DNA of 64,000 nucleotides from Pseudomonadales bacterium (GCA_019090455.1 JAHRWA010000035.1:21153-85152), one strand, 5' to 3'; numbered from the stretch's first letter, positions 1-10,294 are shown. A program made the numbers and translations. The notes: generated from the sequence alone by a model not told the origin.

Positions 1-279
1 GCAGACCAATGTACGAGATTAAAACGCATATACCATTGGCCTGAAGGGACTTTGGATGAAGCTCTCCAGAGAGTGGAGAAAAGTATTCCTACTGTATTCT
101 CTATCGTAGTAGAAAATGAATTTGCAATTGGTCCGAGCTTTTCCATTGCGGATATTTATGCTCATCACGTTATTACATGGGCGCGCTCTTATAACATCAG
201 CATCCCCACTGATGTTGCACTGTATCTCGAAAAACTTGAAAACAGACCGTCTTTCCCAGCTGAAATGAAGAATGATTAA
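1..279 (+). CDS. glutathione S-transferase, C-terminal part (gene cut by window start)
   Basis: The reading frame is open from the first base to a TAA at 277-279, so only the last ~92 codons are present. The visible part has the all-helical GST C-terminal pattern: a Gly-Pro-Ser-Phe-Ser-Ile-Ala-Asp segment (the conserved N-capping box with Asp) followed by a helix and a closing 'ENRPSF' turn typical of the last GST helix. The N-terminal thioredoxin-fold half lies outside the window. A second, complete GST gene lies on the other side of the glc genes at 4313-4927. The family assignment is good; the substrate cannot be told. Confidence 0.75.
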   Translation, partial: ADQCTRLKRIYHWPEGTLDEALQRVEKSIPTVFSIVVENEFAIGPSFSIADIYAHHVITWARSYNISIPTDVALYLEKLENRPSFPAEMKND

Positions 280-339
280 CATAAGCGATATCTTTGAATT
301 CAATCTCTCTTATAAAAGACTGATTTATAATAGGCTGCC

Positions 340-1551
340 CTATAAAAGAGACTCATCAACTATTTCAATCCAGTGTTTAACCGGGTTTTTAGTCCCTCTT
401 TGTAAATGTGTCTGACAGCCAATATTGGATGTAGCGATGAGTTTGGCTCCGCCTTTCTCTAACGCGCTGATTTTATCCGTTCGTAATTCCCCTGCAATTT
501 TGGGTTCGAAGATTGAGTTTGTTCCAGCCGCACCGCAACATATGTGACTGTTAGCAACGGGGGTTAAATCAAACCCAAACCGACGTAGCAAATTTTCTGT
601 CGTCTCCTTCAATCCTTGTCCATGCTGTAAGGTGCAGGGATTATGAAACGCGATTTTTTGTTCTGCCTTAATATACAATTTTTCTAGTTTTTCATCTCGT
701 AGTACTTCGCTAATATCTTTTGTCATTTCAGAAATTCGTTTCGCTTTATCACAATACTCAGGATCATCGACTAACATTTCTGCATATTCTTTAACAAACG
801 TTCCGCAACCACTAGCACTCATTACAATCGCTTCTACGCCGCTTTCAATATGTTGCCACCATTTATCTATATTCCTCTTCGCAAACGCTAAACCTTCCTC
901 TTGTGCATTGAGATGAAAGCTGAGCGCGCCACAGCAATTATCATTAACACGCAACAAATCAATACCCAGACGATCTAACACTCTGGCGGCCGCTTGATTG
1001 GTATTAGGTGAAATACCAGGTTGGACGCATCCCTGCATAATTAGCATTTTTCTTTCATGTTTTTGAACAGGCCAGCTAAGTTCGACTTGCCGTTGAGGAA
1101 TGAAGGTTTGCATTGAAGTCGGCATTAACCATCGAAACGCTTGCCCTAACCTCAGCGAGAAGGTAAAGAGATTTCGTTTCGTTAAAAACCACCTAAGTGC
1201 AAATCTCGCCAATTGATTACCAGACGCTCTAGGCACTTTTTTCTCGATAGTTTTACGGCCTATGGTTAACAGCTTATGATAATCAACCCCTGACGGGCAG
1301 GTTGTTTCACAGGACTGACAAGAAAGGCAACGATCAAGATGGAGTTGTGTTTTCTCGGTAACGGGGCCGCCTTCGAACATCTCCTTCATGAGATATATCC
1401 GTCCTCGAGGACTGTCCAATTCATTCTTTTCAACTTGGTAAGTAGGACAGGTGGGCAGACAAAACCCACAGTGTACGCAGGAACGTAATATACGATCGGC
1501 TTCGGCTTTATCAGCGGGACTTAAACTAGAGTTCGTGAGTGAAGTTTGCAT
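340..1551 (-). CDS. glcF: glycolate oxidase iron-sulfur subunit GlcF
   Basis: Iron-sulfur subunit of the membrane-associated glycolate oxidase (glycolate to glyoxylate). Two [4Fe-4S] motifs are visible: Cys25, Cys28, Cys31, Cys35 followed by Pro, and Cys75, Cys78, Cys81, Cys85 followed by Pro. Two CCG-type domains follow, with 'NCCGA' and 'ICCGA' cores that usually bind further iron-sulfur or act with quinone. The length, 403 residues, is normal for GlcF. It is the last gene of glcD-glcE-glcF, starting only 3 nt after the glcE stop, so translational coupling is likely. No regulator (glcC) or permease (glcA) gene is adjacent. Confidence 0.93.
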   Translation of the reverse strand: MQTSLTNSSLSPADKAEADRILRSCVHCGFCLPTCPTYQVEKNELDSPRGRIYLMKEMFEGGPVTEKTQLHLDRCLSCQSCETTCPSGVDYHKLLTIGRKTIEKKVPRASGNQLARFALRWFLTKRNLFTFSLRLGQAFRWLMPTSMQTFIPQRQVELSWPVQKHERKMLIMQGCVQPGISPNTNQAAARVLDRLGIDLLRVNDNCCGALSFHLNAQEEGLAFAKRNIDKWWQHIESGVEAIVMSASGCGTFVKEYAEMLVDDPEYCDKAKRISEMTKDISEVLRDEKLEKLYIKAEQKIAFHNPCTLQHGQGLKETTENLLRRFGFDLTPVANSHICCGAAGTNSIFEPKIAGELRTDKISALEKGGAKLIATSNIGCQTHLQRGTKNPVKHWIEIVDESLL

Positions 1552-1554
1552 AAG

Positions 1555-2625
1555 TTACAGTCCCCGGTACAGCCGACCGGGGTTGAATACGCCCATCGGA
1601 TCCATTGCTTGTTTTAAATTGGTGTGTAATTGTTTAGTCACTCCTTCTAGAGGCTCAAATAAATGCTCGCCTTTGTAAACACGGTTAAATTGCGTGGCAT
1701 GACCTTTACAAGACTTGGCGGCCTTAACTATCTCAGCGCTATCAGCATCGCTCACTAACCACCTTAAACCGCCGGACCAATCCACCAACCACTCGCCTTC
1801 TATCTGCATTGGGGGAGTAGCAGGTGGTACGGCGATTCGCCATAAGGGTTTTTGGGTTAGAAAAAAATGCAACCGATGCTCGTTAAGATCATTCCAAAAA
1901 GACGCTTCGATTATTTCCCCACCATCCGTCGTCATTCTATTTTTAATCACATTATTGACAACAGATTCTCCGCCAGAAAACCGGATGTATAGCTGTTCGT
2001 TATAGTAGGCCGCACCGGATAAGGGTAACCACTCGCTAGATAACCTAGTCATTTCTTCTAGTGCCTGCTGCAGGGACATAGATTTAACGATGGTCTGTTC
2101 ACATTCGGGTTTCGGTAAGACCTTCATTGAGATCTCTAATAACACGCCCAAGCAACCTAAAGAGCCCGCCATCAAACGAGATAAATCATAGCCCGCAACA
2201 TTCTTCATGACCTCGCCACCGAACTTAACCACTTCTGCTCGGCCATTAATAATTTTAGTGCCGAGAACGAAATCTCGCACCGATCCAGTAAAGGGTCGGC
2301 GGGAACCTGATAAACCCGTAGCCACCATTCCACCCCAGGTAGCACCTGCGCCAAAATGAGGCGGATCACAAGCTAACATCTGATTCTCTTTTTCTAACAT
2401 CGCCTCGATTTCTACTAGAGGAGTACCAGCACGTGCGGTAACCACGAGTTCAGTGGGTTCGTAACTCACGATTCCACGATAATCCTTGAGACAAAGGCGT
2501 TCGCCTTCTACGGGATGGCCGTAAAATAATTTGGTATTACCACCCTCTATACGCAATGGCAGTTTTTTGGCAACCGCATGTTGCACTTTTTCTTGGATCG
2601 CCTCTTCTGAATCTAGCTTACTCAT
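1555..2625 (-). CDS. glcE: glycolate oxidase FAD-binding subunit GlcE
   Basis: FAD-linked subunit of glycolate oxidase, a shortened relative of GlcD. The N-terminal half shows the PCMH-type FAD fold: 'VVTARAGTPL', then 'GGMVATGLSGSRRP', then 'NVAGYDLSRLMAGSLG', all typical of GlcE. An ATG at 2625 is preferred; an in-frame TTG lies 12 nt upstream at 2637. The length (~356 aa) is normal. The gene lies between glcD and glcF on the same strand and the three products should form one complex. About 80 nt separate it from glcD, so a minor internal promoter is possible but not evident. Confidence 0.92.
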   Translation of the reverse strand: MSKLDSEEAIQEKVQHAVAKKLPLRIEGGNTKLFYGHPVEGERLCLKDYRGIVSYEPTELVVTARAGTPLVEIEAMLEKENQMLACDPPHFGAGATWGGMVATGLSGSRRPFTGSVRDFVLGTKIINGRAEVVKFGGEVMKNVAGYDLSRLMAGSLGCLGVLLEISMKVLPKPECEQTIVKSMSLQQALEEMTRLSSEWLPLSGAAYYNEQLYIRFSGGESVVNNVIKNRMTTDGGEIIEASFWNDLNEHRLHFFLTQKPLWRIAVPPATPPMQIEGEWLVDWSGGLRWLVSDADSAEIVKAAKSCKGHATQFNRVYKGEHLFEPLEGVTKQLHTNLKQAMDPMGVFNPGRLYRGL

Positions 2626-2703
2626 AGTTGACTTCAATTATATTCGAGGAAATAGTGACTGTATTGATTGCCTGTACTGACTGGCGGGAATTAAGGATCT
2701 TTG

Positions 2704-4185
2704 CTATCCATCGAGATCGACTCGTCTCGATTTCAAAACACGGTATTCGCGACAACGCGCTAATGTCGGTATTCCCTTTCCTGGATTCAATAAACCATTT
2801 GTATCAAACGCATTTTTTATTGAGTGAAACTGAACAATTTCAACATCACTAAATTGAACTGCCATTTGATTGAGCTTTTCACGACCCACTCCGTGCTCTC
2901 CGGTAATCGTGCCGCCAACGGCTATACACAATTCAAGGATACGCGCGCCCATTTCTTCAACTCGATCAAACTCGCCAGGGATATTGGCATCAAACAGAAT
3001 AAGAGGATGTAGATTTCCGTCCCCCGCATGAAACACGTTGGCCACGGCCAATTGATAATGCTCGGAGTAGTCCTGCATTTTTTGTAGCACATTCGCCAGC
3101 TCTCGTCGGGGAATGGTGCCGTCGATACAATAGTAATCAGGAGAGATACGTCCTACAGCGGGAAATGCACTTTTTCTCCCAGCCCAAAAAAGTAATCTCT
3201 CTGCTTCATCTTTGGCGACCCGTACCTCGATAGCACCGGATCGTTTTAAAACAGCGGTCACCGTTTCCAACTCGGCGGCAACAGTAGCATCGTCACCGTC
3301 AAGCTCACACAATAAGATTGCAGCAGCATCCTTGGGGTAACCGGCATGGATAAAATCTTCGACCGCCTGTATCGCGATCTTATCCATCATTTCCAAACCA
3401 CCGGGAATCACTCCCGCCGCGATAATCGCTGCTACCGCCTCCCCGCCCTTTTTAACATCATCAAACGCAGCCAATAGCGCTTTTGCTTGCGGCGGCTTAG
3501 GGAGTAGCTTTACTGTTATTTCGACAACAATGCCCAGCATTCCTTCCGATCCAATTAACAATGCCAGCAGATCAAATCCGGGTGCATCTAACGCGTCAGT
3601 ACCTACCGTATATCGCTCTCCACTGACGGATAACACTTCCATGGATAAAACATTGTGTACCGTCAAACCATACTTGAGGCAATGCACGCCTCCGGCATTT
3701 TCAGAAACATTCCCACCGATTGAGCAGGCTATTTGAGATGAGGGATCGGGTGCATAATAGAAACCGTACTCAGCAACGGCTTCCGATACCGCCAAATTGG
3801 CAATACCCGGTTCCACTCTCGCGATCCTGTTATTGATATCAATTTCAATGATCCGATTGAGCTTTGTCATGACTAGCAAGACACCTTGCTCAAAAGGTAA
3901 CGCCCCGCTAGATAGCCCAGTCCCGGAACCTCTCGTCACTACCGGGACTCTCATCTCATAACAGGTTCGCAACACACTTTGCACCTGTGATACGGTTTCA
4001 GGAATAACGACGATTAACGGAACCGTGCAATAAGCGGATAATCCGTCACACTCGAAAGGCTTTTTATCTTCTAATACCGTTAAAACGAGATCAGTAGACA
4101 TATATTGATGAAGCCGGCTCACTAGCAAGTCCTTATCGACTACCGTGACATCCCCATCCAAATTCGGATCATATAGCTGCGACAC
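2704..4185 (-). CDS. glcD: glycolate oxidase subunit GlcD (FAD-linked oxidase)
   Basis: Catalytic FAD subunit of glycolate oxidase. The FAD_binding_4 domain covers about residues 50-190 ('VVTRGSGTGLSSGA', 'GGNVSENAGGVHCLKYG') and the FAD-oxidase C-terminal domain follows ('NVFHAGDGNLHP', 'GTITGEHGVGREK'). Both C-terminal motifs are hallmarks of the GlcD/D-lactate dehydrogenase family. Start is a GTG at 4185 with AAGGA a few bases upstream. The length, 493 aa, is normal. It is the first gene of the operon; presence of E and F subunits argues for glycolate rather than D-lactate. Confidence 0.93.
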   Translation of the reverse strand: MSQLYDPNLDGDVTVVDKDLLVSRLHQYMSTDLVLTVLEDKKPFECDGLSAYCTVPLIVVIPETVSQVQSVLRTCYEMRVPVVTRGSGTGLSSGALPFEQGVLLVMTKLNRIIEIDINNRIARVEPGIANLAVSEAVAEYGFYYAPDPSSQIACSIGGNVSENAGGVHCLKYGLTVHNVLSMEVLSVSGERYTVGTDALDAPGFDLLALLIGSEGMLGIVVEITVKLLPKPPQAKALLAAFDDVKKGGEAVAAIIAAGVIPGGLEMMDKIAIQAVEDFIHAGYPKDAAAILLCELDGDDATVAAELETVTAVLKRSGAIEVRVAKDEAERLLFWAGRKSAFPAVGRISPDYYCIDGTIPRRELANVLQKMQDYSEHYQLAVANVFHAGDGNLHPLILFDANIPGEFDRVEEMGARILELCIAVGGTITGEHGVGREKLNQMAVQFSDVEIVQFHSIKNAFDTNGLLNPGKGIPTLARCREYRVLKSRRVDLDG

Positions 4186-4312
4186 TGGGTTTCCTTGCTA
4201 AGCGTATGTATTATTTTGAGCGGAATCCTAGCGCTATCCCTCTCTGGTTTCAAGTTTCAGTCAACTCTCTATTCCAGCCACAATATCTGTCATTGTCCGA
4301 ATTGATTTTCTC

Positions 4313-4927
4313 CTAATTGATTTTCTCCGCTCTTTTAAAGGCAGGTCTCTCTTTCATGCGTTCCAAATAATCTAATAGCTCAGCAGAATAGCGGTCAGTC
4401 ACTCCCAGCACGCCTCCTAAATAGAGCGCATAAACTATGGAGATATCAACGATGGTGAACTTGTTTCCACAGACAAACTCTTTCCCCTTAATTTTCTCCT
4501 CCAGCAGCCTGAGTCGTGCAATATACCAATCAAGATAACTCTTACCGACTTCAGGATATTTACCCGGTTCGAGTATCTGATAACGCATAGCGACCGTTTG
4601 GGGAAAAGTGAGAGTGGCTTCTGAATGGTATAACCAGTTGAGAAACTCTCCATATTCGGGCTCTTCGACACCAATCCCCAGTCCGCCGCCCGCAGTCTTT
4701 ATTCCGTATTTTTCGACTAGATATTGGCAAATGGCAACAGACTCGGTCATATGAGCCGCCCCATCGACAAAATACGGGACGGTACCCAAGGGGTTTATTT
4801 CAAGATATTCTTTTTGGAACATTCTAGGAGGGAACCTGACGACTTCAATCTCGCAATCCAGCTCCATTTCTTCCAACGTCCACAATACGCGAAAGGAACG
4901 AGATCCAAGACAATGCCAAAGTTTCAT
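4313..4927 (-). CDS. glutathione S-transferase
   Basis: Complete 204-residue cytosolic GST. The thioredoxin-fold N-domain (1-80) contains 'GSRSFRVLW' with the likely catalytic Ser, the cis-Pro 'GTVPYF' and the glutathione-contacting 'TESVAICQYL'. The helical C-domain has the 'FTIVDISI' N-capping motif and ends with 'ERPAFKRA'. A GGAG sits at good distance before the ATG at 4927. It sits upstream of the 7TM kinases and downstream (in minus direction, 386 nt before) of nothing co-transcribed with confidence; it follows glcD's promoter side. Together with the partial GST at 1-279 it brackets the glc operon. Confidence 0.9.
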   Translation of the reverse strand: MKLWHCLGSRSFRVLWTLEEMELDCEIEVVRFPPRMFQKEYLEINPLGTVPYFVDGAAHMTESVAICQYLVEKYGIKTAGGGLGIGVEEPEYGEFLNWLYHSEATLTFPQTVAMRYQILEPGKYPEVGKSYLDWYIARLRLLEEKIKGKEFVCGNKFTIVDISIVYALYLGGVLGVTDRYSAELLDYLERMKERPAFKRAEKIN

Positions 4928-5043
4928 TACTTATTCTCCATGAAGATGAATTTATGCAGAGAATAATGACGGGAGCCCGAGTCGATTGCAAGATAATTGA
5001 AATCGGGGATAGCTAACTTATTATATGAATTCGCAGAGTTGAT

Positions 5044-7167
5044 TTACACATCATCGTTGGATTGTAATACGAAGGGTACTGAGAATTGTACCTTGGTGCC
5101 CTGCCCGATCTTTGACTCTATTTCCAGTTGTGCATTCATCACTTCAGCAGTTCGTTTACAGAGAGATAAACCAACACCGTCATTTAATCGCCGAAACTCC
5201 TCATTGGTCAGGTCTCCAGACTTAAATACGAGATCAATTTTCTCTTTCCGCATTCCCACCCCTGTATCAGAAATAACAAATAAAACGATTATATTATTGC
5301 TATCTGTGATGTCAGCTAGAAGACTTACTGACAAACAGACACGTCCTTTATCCGTGAACTTCACTGCATTATCTAACAAATGATTGAGGATACTGCGTAA
5401 CCTTGAAGGGGCACCAATCAAATGAATTGGCACATTAGACGCGATATCATATTCGAACAATAATCCTTTGGTATGACATCGAGCCATAAATCTTAGACGA
5501 ATATTATCCAGTCTCTCACTGAGATCAAAAGGTGTTTGTACAAGATTACCGCTATCCGATTTCTCCATAAATCCTAGCATGTGATCAACTAATTGCATCA
5601 TTTTGTCCGCATACTTAGCCGCCGTATGAATACTCGATTCTTGTTTCTTTTCAAGATCAGAGTGAGAAATAAGATCCAGGGCCCCTACCACTCCATTCAT
5701 AGGCGTTCTCAATTCGTGGCTAACCATAGCAAATAAATCTGACTTTAGCTGATGGCTACTATCGAGGTTAATTAGGCTCTCTTCAAGTTTCACCTTAGCT
5801 TGTCTATCGCTTGCCAGTTTTTCCATCGCAGACGTATTAATTCTATCGGCAAGAAAGAAAGAAAAAAGCGCGGCTTCCAATGCCGATCCCAAGTGTACAA
5901 TATGGCCTGTAAATGAATTATGCGGAACAAGGCCCGCATAAACGAGTATGAGAGTGACAACGGAAATACAAAGAATACCCCAAGCACAACAAAAAAACTT
6001 TCCTTCTCGATACCCTTGATATGAACTGACCACTCCTACAACAATGAGTGTTACTGCAATTATGGCTGCAAAAATAATAACGAGCATTGCTCCAGCCATA
6101 GAATAATGCAACATCACTGAAATGCCCGCAACAACCACAAGAAGAACTTCTATTAAAAGCACCTTATCTAAAACCACGTGTCGAGCAGAGGTATTTAACA
6201 CGACTCGTGCAAATAGCGCCGCTGAAGCTGCCACTAGACTATCCGCAAAATAGAGTAGCTGTGTGTAGGGTAAACCTTCGGAAAAAGAAAAATAATTATT
6301 AAACAGACCATCATTCATCGATAGCGCTAAGCCAACAAAACCGATATAAAGTATGTAGTAGAAATAAGGTTTTGAGCGCATCCAAATATACAAGAATACA
6401 TTGTAAAAAAACATCGCGACGATTAAACCGTAATATGCGCCAAACAAAAAAAGCTGTATTCTTTGGTCTTGAAACCGACTATTGGGTTTCCATAAATAGG
6501 CGGGCAAAATCAGTGGGCCTTTACTCTCGACCTTTAGAAAAATCCATTTCGTTTCCCCTTTTTTGAAATGTAGTGACGACACGAAGTACCTTGACTGAAT
6601 CGCGGCACTCGCTTTGGCTCGTGACAAACCACTCTGTTCTAAATGATATTCGCCCGACTCATTCAACACATATATATCTAACAACGCCAATTGAGGAAAC
6701 TGAATATCCAGGTCCCGAATAGTCACTTTCTCACTACCTTTATACCGCATTGCCACTCGGAACCAATAAGGCGTCGATTGAGGACCAAAATTGGGAACTT
6801 CTGCGTTGGCATCCCGATACTTATCTGCAACATTACGACTCAATGCCTCTTTGAGCGATTTGATATCACCATTATCGGTAGCATATTGCAAATAAGGTCC
6901 TATGCTGATCCGCTCTTCCTCATCCGAAAATTCAAGAGTTCGTATCTTAGTATCTTTTGATAAAGGGGTCTGACTCACATCTTCAATCAGCAAATCAGAA
7001 TTGATTGCTTCGGTTGCGCTTAATTTAGAAGAGATAGAGTTATAGGAGATAGTATTAGAAGAAACAGGAAATGCTGTAAATAGAAAAACACCAATAACAG
7101 CAAGTTGCCAGAATACGATCGGTAAACTATGGATATAAATTCGAGTAAATCGTAAATTCACCTTCAT
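5044..7167 (-). CDS. 7TM-DISM sensor histidine kinase (His present, no receiver)
   Basis: Membrane sensor kinase of 707 residues. Order: signal/anchor helix (~15-35), 7TMR-DISM extracellular domain (~65-205), seven membrane segments (~225-440), short linker coil, HisKA with the intact H-box 'SHELRTP' (phosphoacceptor His484), then HATPase_c with N box 'LLDNAVKF', G1 'ISDTGVGM' and G2 'GVGLSLCKRT'. It ends right after HATPase without a receiver or output domain. Its ATG is one base after the stop of the paralogous upstream gene, so both are almost surely co-translated. DISM domains are thought to bind small ligands, often carbohydrate-like; the ligand here is unknown. Confidence 0.9.
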   Translation of the reverse strand: MKVNLRFTRIYIHSLPIVFWQLAVIGVFLFTAFPVSSNTISYNSISSKLSATEAINSDLLIEDVSQTPLSKDTKIRTLEFSDEEERISIGPYLQYATDNGDIKSLKEALSRNVADKYRDANAEVPNFGPQSTPYWFRVAMRYKGSEKVTIRDLDIQFPQLALLDIYVLNESGEYHLEQSGLSRAKASAAIQSRYFVSSLHFKKGETKWIFLKVESKGPLILPAYLWKPNSRFQDQRIQLFLFGAYYGLIVAMFFYNVFLYIWMRSKPYFYYILYIGFVGLALSMNDGLFNNYFSFSEGLPYTQLLYFADSLVAASAALFARVVLNTSARHVVLDKVLLIEVLLVVVAGISVMLHYSMAGAMLVIIFAAIIAVTLIVVGVVSSYQGYREGKFFCCAWGILCISVVTLILVYAGLVPHNSFTGHIVHLGSALEAALFSFFLADRINTSAMEKLASDRQAKVKLEESLINLDSSHQLKSDLFAMVSHELRTPMNGVVGALDLISHSDLEKKQESSIHTAAKYADKMMQLVDHMLGFMEKSDSGNLVQTPFDLSERLDNIRLRFMARCHTKGLLFEYDIASNVPIHLIGAPSRLRSILNHLLDNAVKFTDKGRVCLSVSLLADITDSNNIIVLFVISDTGVGMRKEKIDLVFKSGDLTNEEFRRLNDGVGLSLCKRTAEVMNAQLEIESKIGQGTKVQFSVPFVLQSNDDV

Positions 7168-7168
7168 A

Positions 7169-9883
7169 TCATGCCGATTCCGAAGGTTCGCTAGCGATTA
7201 AATAATTTTTCAATACGGCTTTAATAGCAGCGAGTTTTACCGGCTTTTTTACATAATCATCCATACCCGACTCAAGACATCGCGCTTTATCTCCAGACAT
7301 TACGTTTGCCGTCACAGCGATTATGGGGACATTAAACCCATCAGCTTCGTGACACCGTATGTCGCGAGTGGCCTCATAGCCATCTTTAATCGGCATCTGG
7401 CAATCCATAAAGACCAGATCGACTTGATTTTGTTTCAAGTAGTCGACGGCTTCTTGCCCGTTATTTGAAATATTGGCTACGCACCCTAATTTTTCGACAA
7501 TCGATTTCATTACAGTTTGATTAACTACGTTGTCTTCTACAATGAGTACCCTTTTACTCTTAAATTCTAAAGCCTCAAACTCAAATGCCTCAGATTTAGA
7601 AGTCTTAAGTTTAGAGCTCACATCTTCGGAAAAATTATTAGAGCTTGGTGAGAGAGTGTTTTTGTGGCTCTTTTCAAATGGGTTCTTATTTTCCAAAGAC
7701 TCCTCTGTCATAAGTAATGGAAAAGAACCCAACCCTGCATTAACGGGGTTTTCTTCATCTCTATGATCCGTTTGACTCGAAGAGTCAAAGTCGATTTCAA
7801 AGTCCACGGTAAACGTCACTTCAGTACCCTTATCGACGACTGACGATAATACAATCGCACCTTTCATGATATCTGCAGTTTTCTTACAAAGCGCTAGTCC
7901 TAACCCCAGTCCATCTTCAGCCCTATTCGTACTCGCATCGACTAGCGAGAACGGACTAAAAATACTTTGCTGTTGTTCTTGTGGAATTCCCTTTCCGGTA
8001 TCAGAAATTGAAAAAATCAAAGTCACTTTATTCTTTTCGTTGTCCTTAAGCTGACTTCTAACCGCAAAGTTCACACTGCCATCCTGAGTAAATTTGACGG
8101 CATTATCCAGCAATCCGTACAAGACAACGTGCAATCTTACTCCATCACCTTTTAAACGGTCTGGTATTGATTCGTCAACATTGTAGTGGAATAACAAACC
8201 TTGTCTTTGGCATTTAGCCCAATAGCGTAAACGAATATATTCAAAGCTACCTCTGAGGCTAAAAGGTTTTGAAACATGTATGACGTTTTCCGAATTCTCC
8301 GTAAATCGAATTAAGTCGTTTACTAGAAACATCATAGAACGTGCCGAATTGATCGCGGTATTCAAAAATCCGATTTGATCTTGAGACAATCGACTACCTG
8401 ACAACTCTAACGCGTGACGAACGACACCATTGATAGGTACTATCAGTTCCTGACCAATACTCCCTAAAAAATCATCCTTTAGTCGATGACTCGCCCGCAA
8501 TTGTTGATGACTATTGTGTAGCTCAGCTCTGGCCAACTTTTCTATCGATAGTTTTTCTGATACGAGTGTATTTATTCTATCTGCGAGAACAAAAGAAAGT
8601 AGAAGCACTTCAATAGCGGAACCAAAGTGAACGGCATGCAGGGTATAGATGTTGACAGGAATCAGCCCAAGATAAGTCAACATTAAAACCGTTGCACCTA
8701 TCAATACGATTGACCAAGCCATCATAAAAAACTTAGCCTCTCGATATCCCTTATAGAGGCTAATCGCGCCACCTATTAATAAGCATGATGTACAGGAAAT
8801 GGTGGCAACAATAATGATATAATTACTAAAGATTGAATAGTCTAAAAACGAGAGAAAAAGACCACTGAGATAGAGCCCAATGATAAGACGCAAAACTCTG
8901 TCTAAATTAGGATGGCGAATTTTAATATGTAAAAACTGACGAAAAAACAGTATCGCTGTTAAGCCAGTTGTACTCATTAACGTCCAAAAACCGTGTATAT
9001 TTATCCACTGATTATTACCCACGATATACTCTCTAATTAGCCCATCGTTTGTTAGCATGAATAAGCCAAGTGAAAGGATATAACATAGATAGTAAAAGTA
9101 GCTGATGAATTTCATCGATAAAAATAAAAAAAGGTTATACAAAAACATCACGATTATGATCCCGTAATAAACACCAAAGACGAGCATCTGTGTTTGATCC
9201 CATTGCCGGCGAGCCGAAATATCCCATAAATAATACGGCAGATTTAGCATTGCTTGGCCCGCGACCTTAATCATAATCTTCTTCGTCTCCCCTCTTTTTA
9301 AATGTATTCTTACGACGAAACTACGGGATTTGATATCGGGACCCATAAGGTCTCGATTTTTACCCCCCAATACGTTTCGATTTACGCCCTCGTGATTGAT
9401 TTCGTAGTAGTCTATAAATTCTAATAATGGGTAAGCGAGTTCAAGCTCTTTTGTCACTTCTTCCAGCTCACCCTCATATTTCAAGACCAATCGAAACCAA
9501 TGAGGCTTATCGGTGAATCCAAAGCTGGGGATTGGGTCTAACACATTAGTAAAATGAGAATCATTTTCAATATCGAGAACATCGTCCAGACTCCATAACC
9601 CACTCCTATCCACGGCATACTGAAGATGGGAACCTAAAATAATACTGGGGTTACTGTCATCGAATGCGACAGTTCGAATACTGGAAATGGGCTTATCGTC
9701 GGAAGAGTGTTCGTAGGAAGAACGTTCGTCTGAAGTGTTTTCGCGTGAGGAGACTGACGCTTCACCTTTAGTGATCGGGATCACGATAAGAAAAACAGAT
9801 ATTAGAACCCATCTGCAAAAGAGATTGATTACCCATTTTAGCTGCTCCCGAGCCATTGTAGGATGAATGATTATTCTCATCAT
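7169..9883 (-). CDS. 7TM-DISM hybrid kinase with degenerate H-box (Gln for His) and C-terminal receiver
   Basis: Paralogue of the next gene, with the same layout: signal anchor, 7TMR-DISM ectodomain (~60-215), seven membrane segments (~230-445), HisKA-like dimerisation helix, HATPase_c (~545-690) and, after a Ser-rich linker, a receiver domain (~780-900). The H-box reads 'GQELIVP': the phosphoacceptor His is replaced by Gln478 (codon CAG, one base from His codons). The ATPase boxes look intact ('LLDNAVKF', 'ISDTGKGIP', 'GLGLGLALC'). The receiver has the acidic pair, Asp827 in 'FMDCQMP' and a distal Lys. So it cannot autophosphorylate in the usual way but could accept phosphate from its neighbour. 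Confidence 0.88.
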   Translation of the reverse strand: MMRIIIHPTMAREQLKWVINLFCRWVLISVFLIVIPITKGEASVSSRENTSDERSSYEHSSDDKPISSIRTVAFDDSNPSIILGSHLQYAVDRSGLWSLDDVLDIENDSHFTNVLDPIPSFGFTDKPHWFRLVLKYEGELEEVTKELELAYPLLEFIDYYEINHEGVNRNVLGGKNRDLMGPDIKSRSFVVRIHLKRGETKKIMIKVAGQAMLNLPYYLWDISARRQWDQTQMLVFGVYYGIIIVMFLYNLFLFLSMKFISYFYYLCYILSLGLFMLTNDGLIREYIVGNNQWINIHGFWTLMSTTGLTAILFFRQFLHIKIRHPNLDRVLRLIIGLYLSGLFLSFLDYSIFSNYIIIVATISCTSCLLIGGAISLYKGYREAKFFMMAWSIVLIGATVLMLTYLGLIPVNIYTLHAVHFGSAIEVLLLSFVLADRINTLVSEKLSIEKLARAELHNSHQQLRASHRLKDDFLGSIGQELIVPINGVVRHALELSGSRLSQDQIGFLNTAINSARSMMFLVNDLIRFTENSENVIHVSKPFSLRGSFEYIRLRYWAKCQRQGLLFHYNVDESIPDRLKGDGVRLHVVLYGLLDNAVKFTQDGSVNFAVRSQLKDNEKNKVTLIFSISDTGKGIPQEQQQSIFSPFSLVDASTNRAEDGLGLGLALCKKTADIMKGAIVLSSVVDKGTEVTFTVDFEIDFDSSSQTDHRDEENPVNAGLGSFPLLMTEESLENKNPFEKSHKNTLSPSSNNFSEDVSSKLKTSKSEAFEFEALEFKSKRVLIVEDNVVNQTVMKSIVEKLGCVANISNNGQEAVDYLKQNQVDLVFMDCQMPIKDGYEATRDIRCHEADGFNVPIIAVTANVMSGDKARCLESGMDDYVKKPVKLAAIKAVLKNYLIASEPSESA

Positions 9884-10294
9884 TTTTTCACAATCTAAAT
9901 CAACATTGATAGTATCAATATTAGTCTATCGCGGTTGTATGTGCTTAATCACAGAGCCTCGTAGGCAATAATAATGAGCGACTTTATATTGATTACGACC
10001 GGTTTCCTATCGATAGCCACTGACTCTAGCTAGTTTGCACATTACAGCTTTTGTATCGGCATAAATCAGGCGGATTAATCTTGGCGCATTACACTTCACT
10101 GACGAATACCATTATACCTTCATGAAAGTAAAATTTATTTGTAAACACGACGCATTCCACTTCTTTTATTTCGATCTGTTCTGACACTTATTATTAATTA
10201 GGCTTAGACTTTAAATGTATCGACGGCATCGAAACATAATGCCATCAGCGTCTCTAGGTTTTATTTTTATCTATCGACTTGTCTACTTTGATTT
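9884..10294. other. divergent intergenic region, likely promoters
   Basis: A stretch of about 410 bases, AT-rich, between the start of the 7TM kinase pair (minus) and the lipoprotein gene (plus). Both transcripts must start here. I see no convincing open frame, RNA gene or strong inverted repeat, and no promoter that I can defend base by base. Confidence 0.4.

Noticed and set aside
4997..5383. 128-codon plus-strand frame
   Set aside because: Antisense to the kinase ATPase region, which is clearly the coding strand.
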